In this document: piece after piece, positions 24,341 to 32,884 of the stretch
Position numbering within the stretch: the stretch's first letter is position 1
Layout: every line of letters begins with the position of its first letter
Origin: Pseudactinotalea terrae
Lineage (GTDB): Bacteria; Actinomycetota; Actinomycetes; Actinomycetales; Beutenbergiaceae
NCBI RefSeq assembly: GCF_009733845.1
Contig: NZ_WNXZ01000007.1
Coordinates: 1 to 64,000, forward strand
DNA: 64,000 nt
Direction of reading: 5' to 3'
Translations under genes and position numbers: made by a program
Notes under the pieces: generated by a model
What the model saw: the letters and a program-made list of their open reading frames with translations, nothing else
Database searches by the model: none
Told to the model about the DNA's origin: nothing

Positions 24341-25273
24341 ATGAGACCGGACGCAGGAACCTACGACCTCGAGGACGTGCGGCGACGGATCATGCAGACA
24401 CAGGGCGGGGCAGTGGACGAGAGCATCCCCGAGCTCGCGGCTGCGGACCCAGATCTGTGCGCGCTGGCACTGGCGCTCCCGGACGGGACGCTGCGCGCCA
24501 GCGCGCAGGCGGACGTGCCGTTCAGCGTGCAGTCGGCTGTCAAACCGTTCCTGTTCGCGATGGCCCTGCGCGACACGGACGGCGACGCCCTCGAGAGGGT
24601 CGGGATCGAACCGACCGGCGAGGCCTTCGACGCGATCAAGCTCGAGAGCGGCACCGGCCGCCCACCGAACCCGATGGTCAACGCTGGAGCGCTGCTCACG
24701 GCATCGCTCATCGACGGCGGGGACGTCGACGAACGTGACGATCGGATCCTCCGAGGCCTCTCGGCCTTCGCCGGGCGCCGGCTCGAGGTCGATGAGAGCG
24801 TGGCCCGCAACGAGCACCTGCTCGGCGACCGCAACCATGCGCTCGCCCACCTCATGCGGGCCGAGGGAACCCTTCACGTCAGCGCCGACGACGCTGTCGC
24901 CGTCTACGCCCGGGCGTGCGCCGTGCTGGTCGATGCGGAGGCGCTCGCGGTGATGGGGGCGACCCTCGCCTGCGGCGGGGTGAACCCGGTGACGCAGGAA
25001 CGCGTCGTGTCACCGGCCGTGGCGCGCGACGTCGTCTCCGTGATGGCGACCTGCGGTGTGTACGACGGCTCCGGGCGATGGATGCGCGCGATCGGCATCC
25101 CGGCGAAGTCCAGCGTGTCAGGCGCGATCGTGCTCTCCGCCCCCGGGCGGCTCGGTGCCGCCGTCGTCAGCCCTCCCTTGGACGAGTACGGCACCAGCAT
25201 GCGCGGAAAGGTCGCCTGCGACGCGCTGAGCATCGAGCTCGACCTGCACGCCTTCGGAACCGCGGCGCGCTGA
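24341..25273 (+). CDS. glsA: Glutaminase A
   Basis: A 310-aa serine-dependent glutaminase, the usual length. The catalytic Ser-x-x-Lys is in FSVQSAVKPF (about residues 62-71), and the family blocks GRPPNPMVNAGAL, ACGGVNPVTQ, and CGVYDGSGRW with IPAKSSVSG are all present. It converts glutamine to glutamate and ammonia. It stands alone, with no neighbouring amidotransferase or transporter. Confidence 0.92.
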   Translation: MRPDAGTYDLEDVRRRIMQTQGGAVDESIPELAAADPDLCALALALPDGTLRASAQADVPFSVQSAVKPFLFAMALRDTDGDALERVGIEPTGEAFDAIKLESGTGRPPNPMVNAGALLTASLIDGGDVDERDDRILRGLSAFAGRRLEVDESVARNEHLLGDRNHALAHLMRAEGTLHVSADDAVAVYARACAVLVDAEALAVMGATLACGGVNPVTQERVVSPAVARDVVSVMATCGVYDGSGRWMRAIGIPAKSSVSGAIVLSAPGRLGAAVVSPPLDEYGTSMRGKVACDALSIELDLHAFGTAAR

Positions 25274-25373
25274 CGAGGTCGAGGCACACGAGGTGCCGAC
25301 CGCACACGCCGCAGCTCCACGGCGCCGAAGCGGTGCGAATGCGGCAGGAACACTCAGCGCCAACCCTCGCCAG

Positions 25374-25748
25374 TCAGACGCCGTCGTCGCGTTCCGGACC
25401 AAGCGTGGCCGCCGCCTGGTTGAACAACCGCTGCAACGAGGCTCTCCATGCCGGGAGGTCCTCCGACAGCGTCGCCCACGTCAGACTGCGGTCGATCTCG
25501 TCGTACTGATGGATCAAGAAGTTGCGGTTGGCCACGGCAACAGCCCAGGTGACGCCGTCGGGTGCGAGTACGTCGAGCTTCGACAACCGGTTGGCGGCTT
25601 CCCCGAGCTTCATCATCAGCGAGTCACCCGCCTCTTGGAGCAGCTCGTCCTCAAGGTAGGCGGCGGGACCTCGCGCGATGACGTCATCGACGCGGTCCAA
25701 CCAGCCCTCGATGTGAAGCAGCTCCTTAGCGGCCTTGCGCTCCATCAC
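25374..25748 (-). CDS. hepT: HepT-like toxin (DUF86)
   Basis: A 124-aa helical HEPN protein. The RNase-type motif R-x4-H-x-Y is intact in RNFLIHQY. In type VII toxin-antitoxin pairs HepT is an RNase (or a target of AMP transfer), and MntA inactivates it by adding AMP to the Tyr of this motif. Its start overlaps the stop of the nucleotidyltransferase gene by four bases. Confidence 0.85.
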   Translation of the reverse strand: MMERKAAKELLHIEGWLDRVDDVIARGPAAYLEDELLQEAGDSLMMKLGEAANRLSKLDVLAPDGVTWAVAVANRNFLIHQYDEIDRSLTWATLSEDLPAWRASLQRLFNQAAATLGPERDDGV

Positions 25749-26218
25749 AGCACCACCGCATCCCGCTTGATGTCGTCATCGAGGCGGTCCTTGAGACCGC
25801 CCCATGAGATGAGATCGATCTCCCTCCCGAGGACCTGCTCCAGCAGAAGCTTGAACTCGACGAAGGCGAACGACGACGTCCCCTCGGGTGGGGCCACCAG
25901 CAGGTCGATGTCCGAGTCTTCACGCGCCTGACCACGCGCGACCGAACCGAATGCAGCGAGCTCGGTGTACCCCCGCTCAGCGGCCAGTGCCTTGAGGACC
26001 GGGGCCGCAGCCTCGAGCAGAAGCTCGGGGCGAACGTCCCGCAGCTGGTGGGAGAGCTTGAGCTGCTGACTGACGGCTGGCTGACTGACACCCAGTGCGT
26101 GAGCGATCGTGCGTTGACTCATCCCCGTGGCGATCATCGCGCGAAGCGCGATTGCACGACGGAGCCTCGCGACATCCTCATCTCGTCGAGCGCCTCGGTA
26201 CTCCGCCAGCAGTGCCAT
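25745..26218 (-). CDS. mntA: MntA-like nucleotidyltransferase antitoxin with N-terminal HTH
   Basis: A 157-aa protein. The C-terminal half is a minimal nucleotidyltransferase with GSVARGQAREDSDIDLLV, the G-S-x(n)-D-x-D pattern needed to transfer AMP. The N-terminal 60 residues form a helix-turn-helix (MSQRTIAHALGVSQPAVSQQL), absent from the classic MntA. The antitoxin can therefore probably repress its own operon. It precedes and is coupled to hepT. Confidence 0.85.
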   Translation of the reverse strand: MALLAEYRGARRDEDVARLRRAIALRAMIATGMSQRTIAHALGVSQPAVSQQLKLSHQLRDVRPELLLEAAAPVLKALAAERGYTELAAFGSVARGQAREDSDIDLLVAPPEGTSSFAFVEFKLLLEQVLGREIDLISWGGLKDRLDDDIKRDAVVL

Positions 26219-26282
26219 AAGGCAATCTTATCAGCCGCTCGTCGGCCGACGGGTGCCGCAGCCAGTCGCACTGGAGCCTTGC

Positions 26283-27548
26283 TCACACCTCGACGGCGTG
26301 CGGCTCCTCGTGCGTGGTCACCCAGAACCGGGCGGCTGCGACGACCCCGATCACCAGCAGCACGGCGGTCAGCAGGAACGGCAACCGGCGGTCCATGCCG
26401 GAGAGCCAGCCGCTGATCCAGCCGAAGGGGGCGGTGACGAGCATGACCGCGGTGCGTTGGATGGCCATCACCCGGGAGCGCTCGTGGCGGTCCACGTGGA
26501 GCGCCACGAGCGACTCGGACAGCATGAACAGGATGCCGGCGCCGAAGGCGTCCAGGACCAGGCACAGACCCAGCAGCAGATAGGTGGAGAAGGAGGCTCC
26601 GCCGTCGGCCCCGGGAATGGCGACCAGCAGCAGCTGCCCAGCCAGGTACACCAGGAAGCCGATCAAGGTGGGGGCCCGCAGCTGGCGGCCGTGCGTGAGC
26701 AGCGGGATGAGGGTGAAGAAGAACAGCACCGAGAGCAGCGAGCGGGCCATCGGGAAGAACGGCAGCAAGGCGTCGGGCACGCCGAGGCGCTGGTTGATCA
26801 CCACCTGCCAGAAGGTGGCGTTGACGAGGGTGACGGCGCCCACGAGGGCCGCGATCGCCAGCGAGAAGATCGTGCCCTTCGAGCGGATGATCAGCCCGAG
26901 CACGGTGCGGTACTCCCACAGCGACTTCCAGATGCTGACGCCGCGGGTCTGCTCCATCCGCACCACGCCGGTCGCCGTCTCGGTGGTGAAGCGGTACAGC
27001 AGCCAGATCTTGAGCGCCATGATGACGAACGCGTTGAGGTAGAGGATCCGCACCGCGAGCTCGAGCCCGAGGTTGGAGACCAGCAGCGCCGCGATCGGGG
27101 CGAACAGCGCCGAGAAGTCGCCCGCGACCTTGACGAGCGAGTAGACCTTGGGGATCTCGGCGCGGTCGACATCCTCCACGAGCAGGCAGTCCCAGGAGTT
27201 CTGGGTGACCTGCCACGCGCCGTTGATCACCGAGGCGATGAGGAACCACCAGAAGTTCTGCGCGAACGCCCACACGAGGCAGGGGATCGCCCAGGCGATG
27301 ATGTCGAAGATCGCGGTGGTGCGCCGTCGGCCCAGCTTGTCGGTGATGACCCCGCTGAGGAGCCCGAAGACCACCTGAGAGAGCATCGAGATGGTCGCGA
27401 GCAGCCCGATCTGGGTGTCCCGGACGCCCAGGGCCAGCATGAACACCGACGCATACGGCAGCACCAGCATCATCGACAAGCCCCACATGGGCTCGGTGTA
27501 GACGGAGGCGCGACCGTTGCCCCGCAGGTTCAGCAGGGTGGCGATCAT
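26283..27548 (-). CDS. MFS transporter
   Basis: A 421-aa membrane protein with 12 predicted helices. The MFS signature loop after helix 2 reads GVITDKLGRRRT. A longer cytoplasmic loop sits in the middle (TTETATGVVRMEQ), and several Trp lie in the extracytoplasmic ends. I cannot name the substrate. The start is the ATG complementary to 27546-27548; upstream reading is not membrane-like. It is divergent from the membrane protein at 27757. Confidence 0.8.
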   Translation of the reverse strand: MIATLLNLRGNGRASVYTEPMWGLSMMLVLPYASVFMLALGVRDTQIGLLATISMLSQVVFGLLSGVITDKLGRRRTTAIFDIIAWAIPCLVWAFAQNFWWFLIASVINGAWQVTQNSWDCLLVEDVDRAEIPKVYSLVKVAGDFSALFAPIAALLVSNLGLELAVRILYLNAFVIMALKIWLLYRFTTETATGVVRMEQTRGVSIWKSLWEYRTVLGLIIRSKGTIFSLAIAALVGAVTLVNATFWQVVINQRLGVPDALLPFFPMARSLLSVLFFFTLIPLLTHGRQLRAPTLIGFLVYLAGQLLLVAIPGADGGASFSTYLLLGLCLVLDAFGAGILFMLSESLVALHVDRHERSRVMAIQRTAVMLVTAPFGWISGWLSGMDRRLPFLLTAVLLVIGVVAAARFWVTTHEEPHAVEV

Positions 27549-27756
27549 CGGGTTGCGAGTGCGCTGCACCGCAGGAGTCAAGCCCGTGGCGCGCGGATTG
27601 TCCACTTGGTCAGAGCGGCGCCTTCTGACCGGTGCGGCGGGTCCGGCGATCGCTCGTGCCCGACGCTTGACCGACCAGCGATACTCGACCCATGCCCAGG
27701 GGGACGGTCGCACTCGACGCGAGCATCTGCCGTCGCCCCTCGGCACGGGGCGTGGC

Positions 27757-29130
27757 ATGAGAACTCTCACCGAGCTCACCACCCTCGCCGTCGACACCGC
27801 TTCCCTGTGGTGGCGCACCTTTCCGCGGCTGTTCCTGTGGTTCTGCCTCGGCTTCGGTGTCCACCACCTGGGGCAGCAGGCCTCCGCCCTGGTCGGCAGC
27901 GCCCACCAGCTCCTCGCCACGATGCTGTTCGTGCTCGGCGTGCTGGGCTGGCTGGCGTGCCTGGTCATGATGATCCACTCGGTGAAACCGGCCCTGTGGA
28001 CCCCGCGCCACCTCGAGCCCGGTGTGGTCCACGACGGCGTCCCGCAAGCCCTCTTCACCAGCGAGCGCGGCATCAACGTGCTCGCCCTCGCGCTCGGCCC
28101 GTTCCTCGCCGTCTACTCGGTGTGGGGGCTGGTCGAGGACGAGGTCGCCGACCTGTTCTTCGCGAACATCAGCCGCGAGGGTCTCACCGACCCCGAGGGC
28201 TGGTCGATCAGCTTCGCCCCTGACCGCCTCGGCTTCTACGCCGCGCTCACGGTCGGCGCCTGGCTCATCGGCAAGCTCGTCACGCTGCTGAGCGTTCGAC
28301 TGCGGGCGCGCGACGGCGTCGGGCTGGGGTTGCGGATCGTCGCGATCGTCGCTGACGGCACCGCCGTCTTCGGTCTCTTCGTCGCCCTGGGGATCGGCGC
28401 CGGCCAGATCCGGGAGTGGTGGCAGGGCCGGATGGTGTCGGTGTGGTTCGGTCAGACCTGGCGCGCCCTGCTCGACCGGCTCCCCGAGTGGCAGCTCTGG
28501 TTCGGCGCGACCCTGCCCGAGGCTCTGCGCGGCGCCGCTGCCTGGTTCTGGACCACTCTGCTCCCGGCGATCTCGGACCGGGTGCTGCTGCCGCTGATGT
28601 GGTTCGCGCTGGCCGCCACCGTGTTCGGATGGCGGGAGTTCCGTGGCCGCGACGTGGTGGCCGGCACCCGGCTGGAACCCGCCGCCGTTCGCCTCGACCA
28701 CGCGACCGGGCGTGCCGGCGTCCAGGCCGGCGCGATCCCGACCCTGCTCGCGCTCGCCACCGACGACCTGCGCCGCAAGTACCTGCCGGTCGCGAACGCC
28801 CTGCGGGTGGTCTGGCACGCGGGCCCGCGCTTCATGGGTGTCTACCTGGTGCTCGCCACCGTGCTGTGGGCGGGTGAGGTGTGGGCGTCCGAGGGGCTGG
28901 TGCGCCTGGCCGGTCCTCAGCCCGACGACGTCTCGTTCGCGCTCGAGCCGTTCTACGACCTGCTGCTCGGCGGGGTGTTCCTCACCGCCTCGGTGGCCCT
29001 GTACGCCACCGGTGTCGACCGCGCGCTCGCGGAGGTCACCCGCACCCCGTGGCGCCCGGCCCGTTCGCCTCGAGCCTTCCCGACGGCGGAGCCTCCTCAG
29101 TCGGTCAGTCGCACCATGCCGCCCTCGTAG
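27757..29130 (+). CDS. Polytopic membrane protein, unknown function
   Basis: A 457-aa protein with about eight transmembrane segments: three in residues 20-95, then a cluster in 110-290 and more near 400-440. The segment between residues 205 and 275 is Trp-rich (REWWQGRMVSVWFGQTW). No known family is recognised. Its end overlaps the convergent gene at 29097 by 34 bases. The three small exported proteins encoded opposite may be functionally linked, but that is only position. Confidence 0.65.
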   Translation: MRTLTELTTLAVDTASLWWRTFPRLFLWFCLGFGVHHLGQQASALVGSAHQLLATMLFVLGVLGWLACLVMMIHSVKPALWTPRHLEPGVVHDGVPQALFTSERGINVLALALGPFLAVYSVWGLVEDEVADLFFANISREGLTDPEGWSISFAPDRLGFYAALTVGAWLIGKLVTLLSVRLRARDGVGLGLRIVAIVADGTAVFGLFVALGIGAGQIREWWQGRMVSVWFGQTWRALLDRLPEWQLWFGATLPEALRGAAAWFWTTLLPAISDRVLLPLMWFALAATVFGWREFRGRDVVAGTRLEPAAVRLDHATGRAGVQAGAIPTLLALATDDLRRKYLPVANALRVVWHAGPRFMGVYLVLATVLWAGEVWASEGLVRLAGPQPDDVSFALEPFYDLLLGGVFLTASVALYATGVDRALAEVTRTPWRPARSPRAFPTAEPPQSVSRTMPPS

Positions 29131-29636
29131 CCGAGCGAGAGGTCGACGTAGAGGGTGTCGACGGCGTCCGCCGGGACCACGAAGACGAAACCGACCGGGA
29201 GCGGCTCACCCGGGCGGATCGGGTCCTCGGAGGTGCCGCGGCACGAGTACGCCTCCGGGCCGGCCACGTCGCTGAGCAGGTCGGAGCGCCACCGCCGGCC
29301 GGCGGCGTCGTACGCCGTCGCCTCGCAGTAGTGGGTCTCGGGGTCGACCTCGTCGCTGAGGATCTCGGTCGTCACCACGACCTGCACGAGCGTCGCCCCC
29401 GCGGGCGCCTCGACCCACTCCTGCCCCTCGATGGTCGATGGCAACCGCGGCGCGGCCGTGAGGCTGTCGAAGCGATAGGAGGCACCGTCGATCTCGACGG
29501 TCTCGCCCAGGCCGATGACGGCGTCCGGCACCGGGTTGCGGGCGGTCCAGTGCAGGTACGCCTGCCAGCCCGCCACAGCGAGGGCGAACGCCAGCGCGGC
29601 GGCGAGCACGGCCCGAGACCGCAGCACCGCCGTCAT
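29097..29636 (-). CDS. Membrane-anchored exported protein, third of an operon
   Basis: A 179-aa protein with an N-terminal anchor (LAAALAFALAVAGWQAYLHW) and an extracytoplasmic beta domain with two Cys. The pattern ATLVQVVVTTEI and EPLPVGFVFVVP resembles Ig-like DUF4352-type domains. The start overlaps the stop of the gene before it by four bases. It is the last of three coupled genes with the same overall plan. Function unknown. Confidence 0.65.
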   Translation of the reverse strand: MTAVLRSRAVLAAALAFALAVAGWQAYLHWTARNPVPDAVIGLGETVEIDGASYRFDSLTAAPRLPSTIEGQEWVEAPAGATLVQVVVTTEILSDEVDPETHYCEATAYDAAGRRWRSDLLSDVAGPEAYSCRGTSEDPIRPGEPLPVGFVFVVPADAVDTLYVDLSLGYEGGMVRLTD

Positions 29637-30202
29637 GGCGTCACCTCCTGGCTGGGCGGGGCCAGCAGCACCGGTTCGGTGATCACGGGGGAGTCCTCGG
29701 TGAGGCCGAGGTCCACACGCACGGTGACGTCGTAGGTGAGGAACAGCGGCGTCCAGGGCTCCACCAGCAGCCGGGCGCCGGCGAGGCGGTCGGTGGGCAC
29801 CTGGAACACGAAGGTGCCGGCCGCCGTGAAGCCGGGGTCCACGAAGGAGGGCTGCGCGGTGCTGAACTCCGGCCGCGGCCCGTAGCGGTGCCCGGTGGTG
29901 GTGAGCAGCCACACGTCGCCGCTGAACGAGACCGGTTCGCTGCGGGCGTCGGCGGTGAGCTCGACGACGAGGAAGCGGTGGTCGGTGGTGAGAGGCTCGG
30001 AGTACTCGTCGCGCTGCACCTGCTGGGTCACCTGCACTCGCCGCACCTGGGCGGCGAAGGTGGTCGAGACGCCGGTCTGGCCGATGCCGACATCGGCGTA
30101 GCTGACCGGGATCTCCTCCTCGTGGCCATCGGTGCCGATGGCGATCGCCGCCACGACGGCGAGGCAGCAGGCGAGCGAGAGCCACCCACGCCAGCGGCTC
30201 AC
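29633..30202 (-). CDS. Membrane-anchored exported protein, second of an operon
   Basis: A 189-aa protein starting at GTG (complement of 30200-30202), with a signal anchor (LSLACCLAVVAAIAIGT) and a beta-rich domain (RFLVVELTADARSEPVSF; GTFVFQVPTDRL) similar in plan to the proteins encoded on either side. The start overlaps the upstream stop by four bases (GTGA). No enzyme motif is present. Confidence 0.65.
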   Translation of the reverse strand: MSRWRGWLSLACCLAVVAAIAIGTDGHEEEIPVSYADVGIGQTGVSTTFAAQVRRVQVTQQVQRDEYSEPLTTDHRFLVVELTADARSEPVSFSGDVWLLTTTGHRYGPRPEFSTAQPSFVDPGFTAAGTFVFQVPTDRLAGARLLVEPWTPLFLTYDVTVRVDLGLTEDSPVITEPVLLAPPSQEVTP

Positions 30203-30786
30203 TGCTCGACCCGATTGTCGGTGACGGGCAGGGTGACGACGGCGGCGACGTCGTCCACGCTCCAGTCCCACCCGAACAGGGGGTTGTCGGCCCACGTCTC
30301 GTCGCGGACCACCACCGCGACCGTGGCCGGCACCGCGGTGATCGGCGGCTGGGCGCCGTCATCGGGGCGTGGCGGCCAGGGGTGGTCGATCACGTAGGGG
30401 CGGGGGAGGTCGGGGTCGAGCTGGCTGCTCCACACGTCGCCGGCCTCGAAGCCGCTCTCGGGGGCGGGCCCTTCGGGGACGACCACGCTGACGATCCCGG
30501 AGGGAAGCCCGAACTGCGACTCCTCATCGGTGAGGGTGACGGTCATGTGCACCCGCAGCGTGGTGTCGGTGGGCGAGCCGGCTGCCGTGGTGTTGACCAG
30601 CTCGACCTCGTGCACGGTGAGCCGCCAGCGAGCCAGGGGGATCTCTGCGCCGGGATCGGCAGCCGGGCCTGCTTGTGCGTCGGCTTCGCGGAACCCGCCG
30701 GCCGCGGCGACCACCGCGACGAGGATCGCGACGGCCGCGAGCGGCAGGAACCACCGCGTCAGCAACTCCCGACGGCGCGGCCCCAT
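30199..30786 (-). CDS. Membrane-anchored exported protein, first of an operon
   Basis: A 195-aa protein with a basic N-terminus (MGPRRRELLTRW), one membrane segment and a beta domain with LRVHMTVTLTDEE and a Pro-rich stretch (PRPYVIDHPWPPRPD). It heads the three-gene set. All three seem to share an anchor plus Ig-like domain, which suggests duplication within the operon or subunits of a surface complex. Confidence 0.65.
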   Translation of the reverse strand: MGPRRRELLTRWFLPLAAVAILVAVVAAAGGFREADAQAGPAADPGAEIPLARWRLTVHEVELVNTTAAGSPTDTTLRVHMTVTLTDEESQFGLPSGIVSVVVPEGPAPESGFEAGDVWSSQLDPDLPRPYVIDHPWPPRPDDGAQPPITAVPATVAVVVRDETWADNPLFGWDWSVDDVAAVVTLPVTDNRVEQ

Positions 30787-30895
30787 GTGCTCACGGTAGT
30801 CACCGACGGGCGCTCACCACGCCATCACGACCTTGGTCCCAGGAACGCTGCAGCCGCCGTCTCGACAATGGAGGTACCAGCGAGAGGTGAGGGAG

Positions 30896-31702
30896 ATGCG
30901 AATCCAGGGTGCGGTGCTCGTGGTCACCGGGGGTGGCAACGGGATCGGGCGAGCGGTGGTGCTCGAGCTGCTCCGCCGCGGCGCAAAGGTGGCGGCGGTC
31001 GACCTCCGCGAGGAGGGTCTGGCCGAGACGGCGGCGTTGGCCAGGGCAGGTGCCCGGCTGAGCACGCACGTGCTCGACGTGACTGATCGGGACGCCGTCG
31101 GGCAGCTGCCCGAGTTGGTGGCCGACGCGCACGGCACGATCGACGGCCTGGTCAACGTGGCCGGCGTGATCCAGAAGTTCGTCCCGTTCGCCGAGCTGGG
31201 CTACCCGGAGATGGAACGGGTGGTCTCCATCAACCTGTGGGGCGTGGTCAACACCTGCCACGCGTTCCTCCCGTGGCTGCTGGACCGGCCGCGCTCGAGC
31301 ATCGTCAACGTCTCGAGCATGGGCGCCCTCGCACCGGTCCCCGGGCAGACGATGTACGGCGCCAGCAAGGCGGCCGTCAAGCTCTTCAGCGAGGGCCTGT
31401 ACGCGGAGATGCAGGGAACGGAGGTCGCGGTCACGACCGTGTTCCCCGGTGGCGTCGCGACCGGCATCGCCGAGAACTCTGGAGCCGCCATCCCCGGCCA
31501 GGCCGAGCGTGCTGGTGAGATGGCCTCGAAGCTGACGACGGCGGCCTCCGCCGCCTCGCAGATCGCCGACGGCATCGAGAAGGGTGCTTTCCGCGTGGTG
31601 ATCGGCAACGACGCCAGGATGCTGGACCGGCTGTCGCGGCTGGCGCCGCGTAAGGCCGTGGAGATGATCGCTTCGAAGATGAAGTCGTTGATGACCGTCT
31701 GA
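30896..31702 (+). CDS. Short-chain dehydrogenase/reductase
   Basis: A 268-aa classical SDR. The cofactor motif TGGGNGIGRA is at the N-terminus and an acidic residue ending the second strand (AAVDLREE) suggests NAD rather than NADP. The catalytic residues lie in NVSSMGA (Ser) and YGASK (Tyr, Lys). The substrate is unknown. The ATG at 30896 has GAGGGAG just upstream. Confidence 0.88.
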   Translation: MRIQGAVLVVTGGGNGIGRAVVLELLRRGAKVAAVDLREEGLAETAALARAGARLSTHVLDVTDRDAVGQLPELVADAHGTIDGLVNVAGVIQKFVPFAELGYPEMERVVSINLWGVVNTCHAFLPWLLDRPRSSIVNVSSMGALAPVPGQTMYGASKAAVKLFSEGLYAEMQGTEVAVTTVFPGGVATGIAENSGAAIPGQAERAGEMASKLTTAASAASQIADGIEKGAFRVVIGNDARMLDRLSRLAPRKAVEMIASKMKSLMTV

Positions 31703-31740
31703 CTCGCCCGGCCGGGTCACGCCATCCGCTCCCGTGCCGT

Positions 31741-32088
31741 TTACCCGACCGTGGGGGCGGCGAGCACCACGGCGGGCACCACAGCCTTGCCGCCGGCGGC
31801 CCCCGTGGTGCCGACCGGGCCGAGCTGGCCGCGCAGGCCGCGGATCGCGGGCACCGTGTACTCGAGTGAGACGTCGCCAGGTCCCGCGGGGATCGTCGTC
31901 GAGGCGCGAGAACCGCGGGTAAGCCCGAGCCGGCAGGTGAGCTCACTCGGGCGGTCGGCCAGAAGCGGCATCACGTGGGTGCCGTAACAGCGCGCGACCT
32001 CGACGCCGTCGAGCTCGGCGACGGGAGCGACGCCCAGGTTCGCGGGCATTCCTTGTCGTTGCAGCGTGATCGTGAGCGTGCGAGACAT
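31741..32088 (-). CDS. Beta-rich hypothetical protein, possibly the end of a frameshifted gene
   Basis: From the ATG complementary to 32086-32088 the frame gives 115 aa (MSRTLTITLQRQGMPANLG...). It has no signal peptide and reads like the C-terminal half of a beta-sandwich protein. The same frame is open upstream to 32184. The sequence just upstream in the next frame (ACFVLTDSR, near 32200) would join it smoothly as DSR-QMLWHF if one G of the GGG at about 32190-32195 were absent. So this may be one gene of roughly 190 codons broken by a single base. The family is not recognised. Confidence 0.4.
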   Translation of the reverse strand: MSRTLTITLQRQGMPANLGVAPVAELDGVEVARCYGTHVMPLLADRPSELTCRLGLTRGSRASTTIPAGPGDVSLEYTVPAIRGLRGQLGPVGTTGAAGGKAVVPAVVLAAPTVG

Positions 32089-32501
32089 CGGCGTCAGTAT
32101 GGCGGTGCGGTCGACGGCGGCCAACGCCACGTCGGGTCCGTCCGCCCTCCGCAACCGCGCCAGCCCGGTGAAGTGCCACAGCATCTGCCCGGGAGTCGGT
32201 CAGCACGAAACAGGCGGCTCCTGGTTCCGCGAGCGCGGTAGCGATCGGGTCGCGCTCGGGCAAGATCTGCACGTCGTGCGCCGACTGCGACCCGGTCGAC
32301 CGCTGGGCCACACAGCCACTCAAGACCACATGGCGATCGTCCAGCTGTCACCTGGATGTTCGTTCTGATCCGCTCACAGCACGCGTGCCACGCGACGCCC
32401 TGGTCAGGTGGCGAAGGTTCGCTGCGACCGACTGATGAGCCTTGCGATGCCCTATCAGCCATGGTGGCCTGGAACCCGATCCAACCGAGGGAGGAATCGC
32501 G
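32089..32501. other. No intact gene; possible 5-prime part of the frameshifted gene at 31741
   Basis: The minus strand from about 32329 to 32195 encodes HDVQILPERDPIATALAE and then ACFVLTDSR, which looks like real protein. It runs out of frame where the 31741-32088 gene takes over. The rest holds the cupin ribosome binding site (GAGGGAGGA near 32487) and nothing else I can name. Confidence 0.35.
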
Positions 32502-32846
32502 ATGGATGCGTACGTGCTCGACCGGGCCGATGGTCGCGACGATGGTGAGCATTGGACCGAGAACTATCAGGAGCTGCCGGGTGGGCCAGGAATCTCGCTG
32601 ATCCTCGAGTCGACGACGCAGGAGGGCGTCGGCCCACGCCTACATCTGCACCCGTACGCGGAGACGTTCGTCATCCGGCGCGGAGGTGCGCGATTCACGG
32701 TCGGAACCGATGACCTCGAGGCACACGCCGGGCAGATCGTGGTCGTGCCCGCCCAGACCCCGCACACCTTCCGCACGCTGCCCGGCGGCTACGAGGCGAT
32801 CCACATCCACAGCAACGACCGGTTCGAGACCACCTGGCTGGAGTAG
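32502..32846 (+). CDS. Small cupin protein
   Basis: A 114-aa single-domain cupin. Motif 1 is HLHPYAETFVIRRGGARFTVG, with the metal-binding His, His and Glu. Motif 2 is VPAQTPHTFRTLPGG, with the last His. Such small cupins bind a metal and act as isomerases, dioxygenases or ligand-binding proteins; the role cannot be chosen here. GAGGGAGGA lies upstream. It is the last ordinary gene before the defence-type region. Confidence 0.75.
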   Translation: MDAYVLDRADGRDDGEHWTENYQELPGGPGISLILESTTQEGVGPRLHLHPYAETFVIRRGGARFTVGTDDLEAHAGQIVVVPAQTPHTFRTLPGGYEAIHIHSNDRFETTWLE

Positions 32847-32884
32847 CCCAGGCAGGCCGGCCACGAGGCAGGCCATACTCTCGA

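Noticed and set aside
31943-32329. Lipoprotein with an LSGC lipobox
   Set aside because: The Cys is residue 6, leaving no room for a signal peptide; treated instead as a possible frameshifted fragment.
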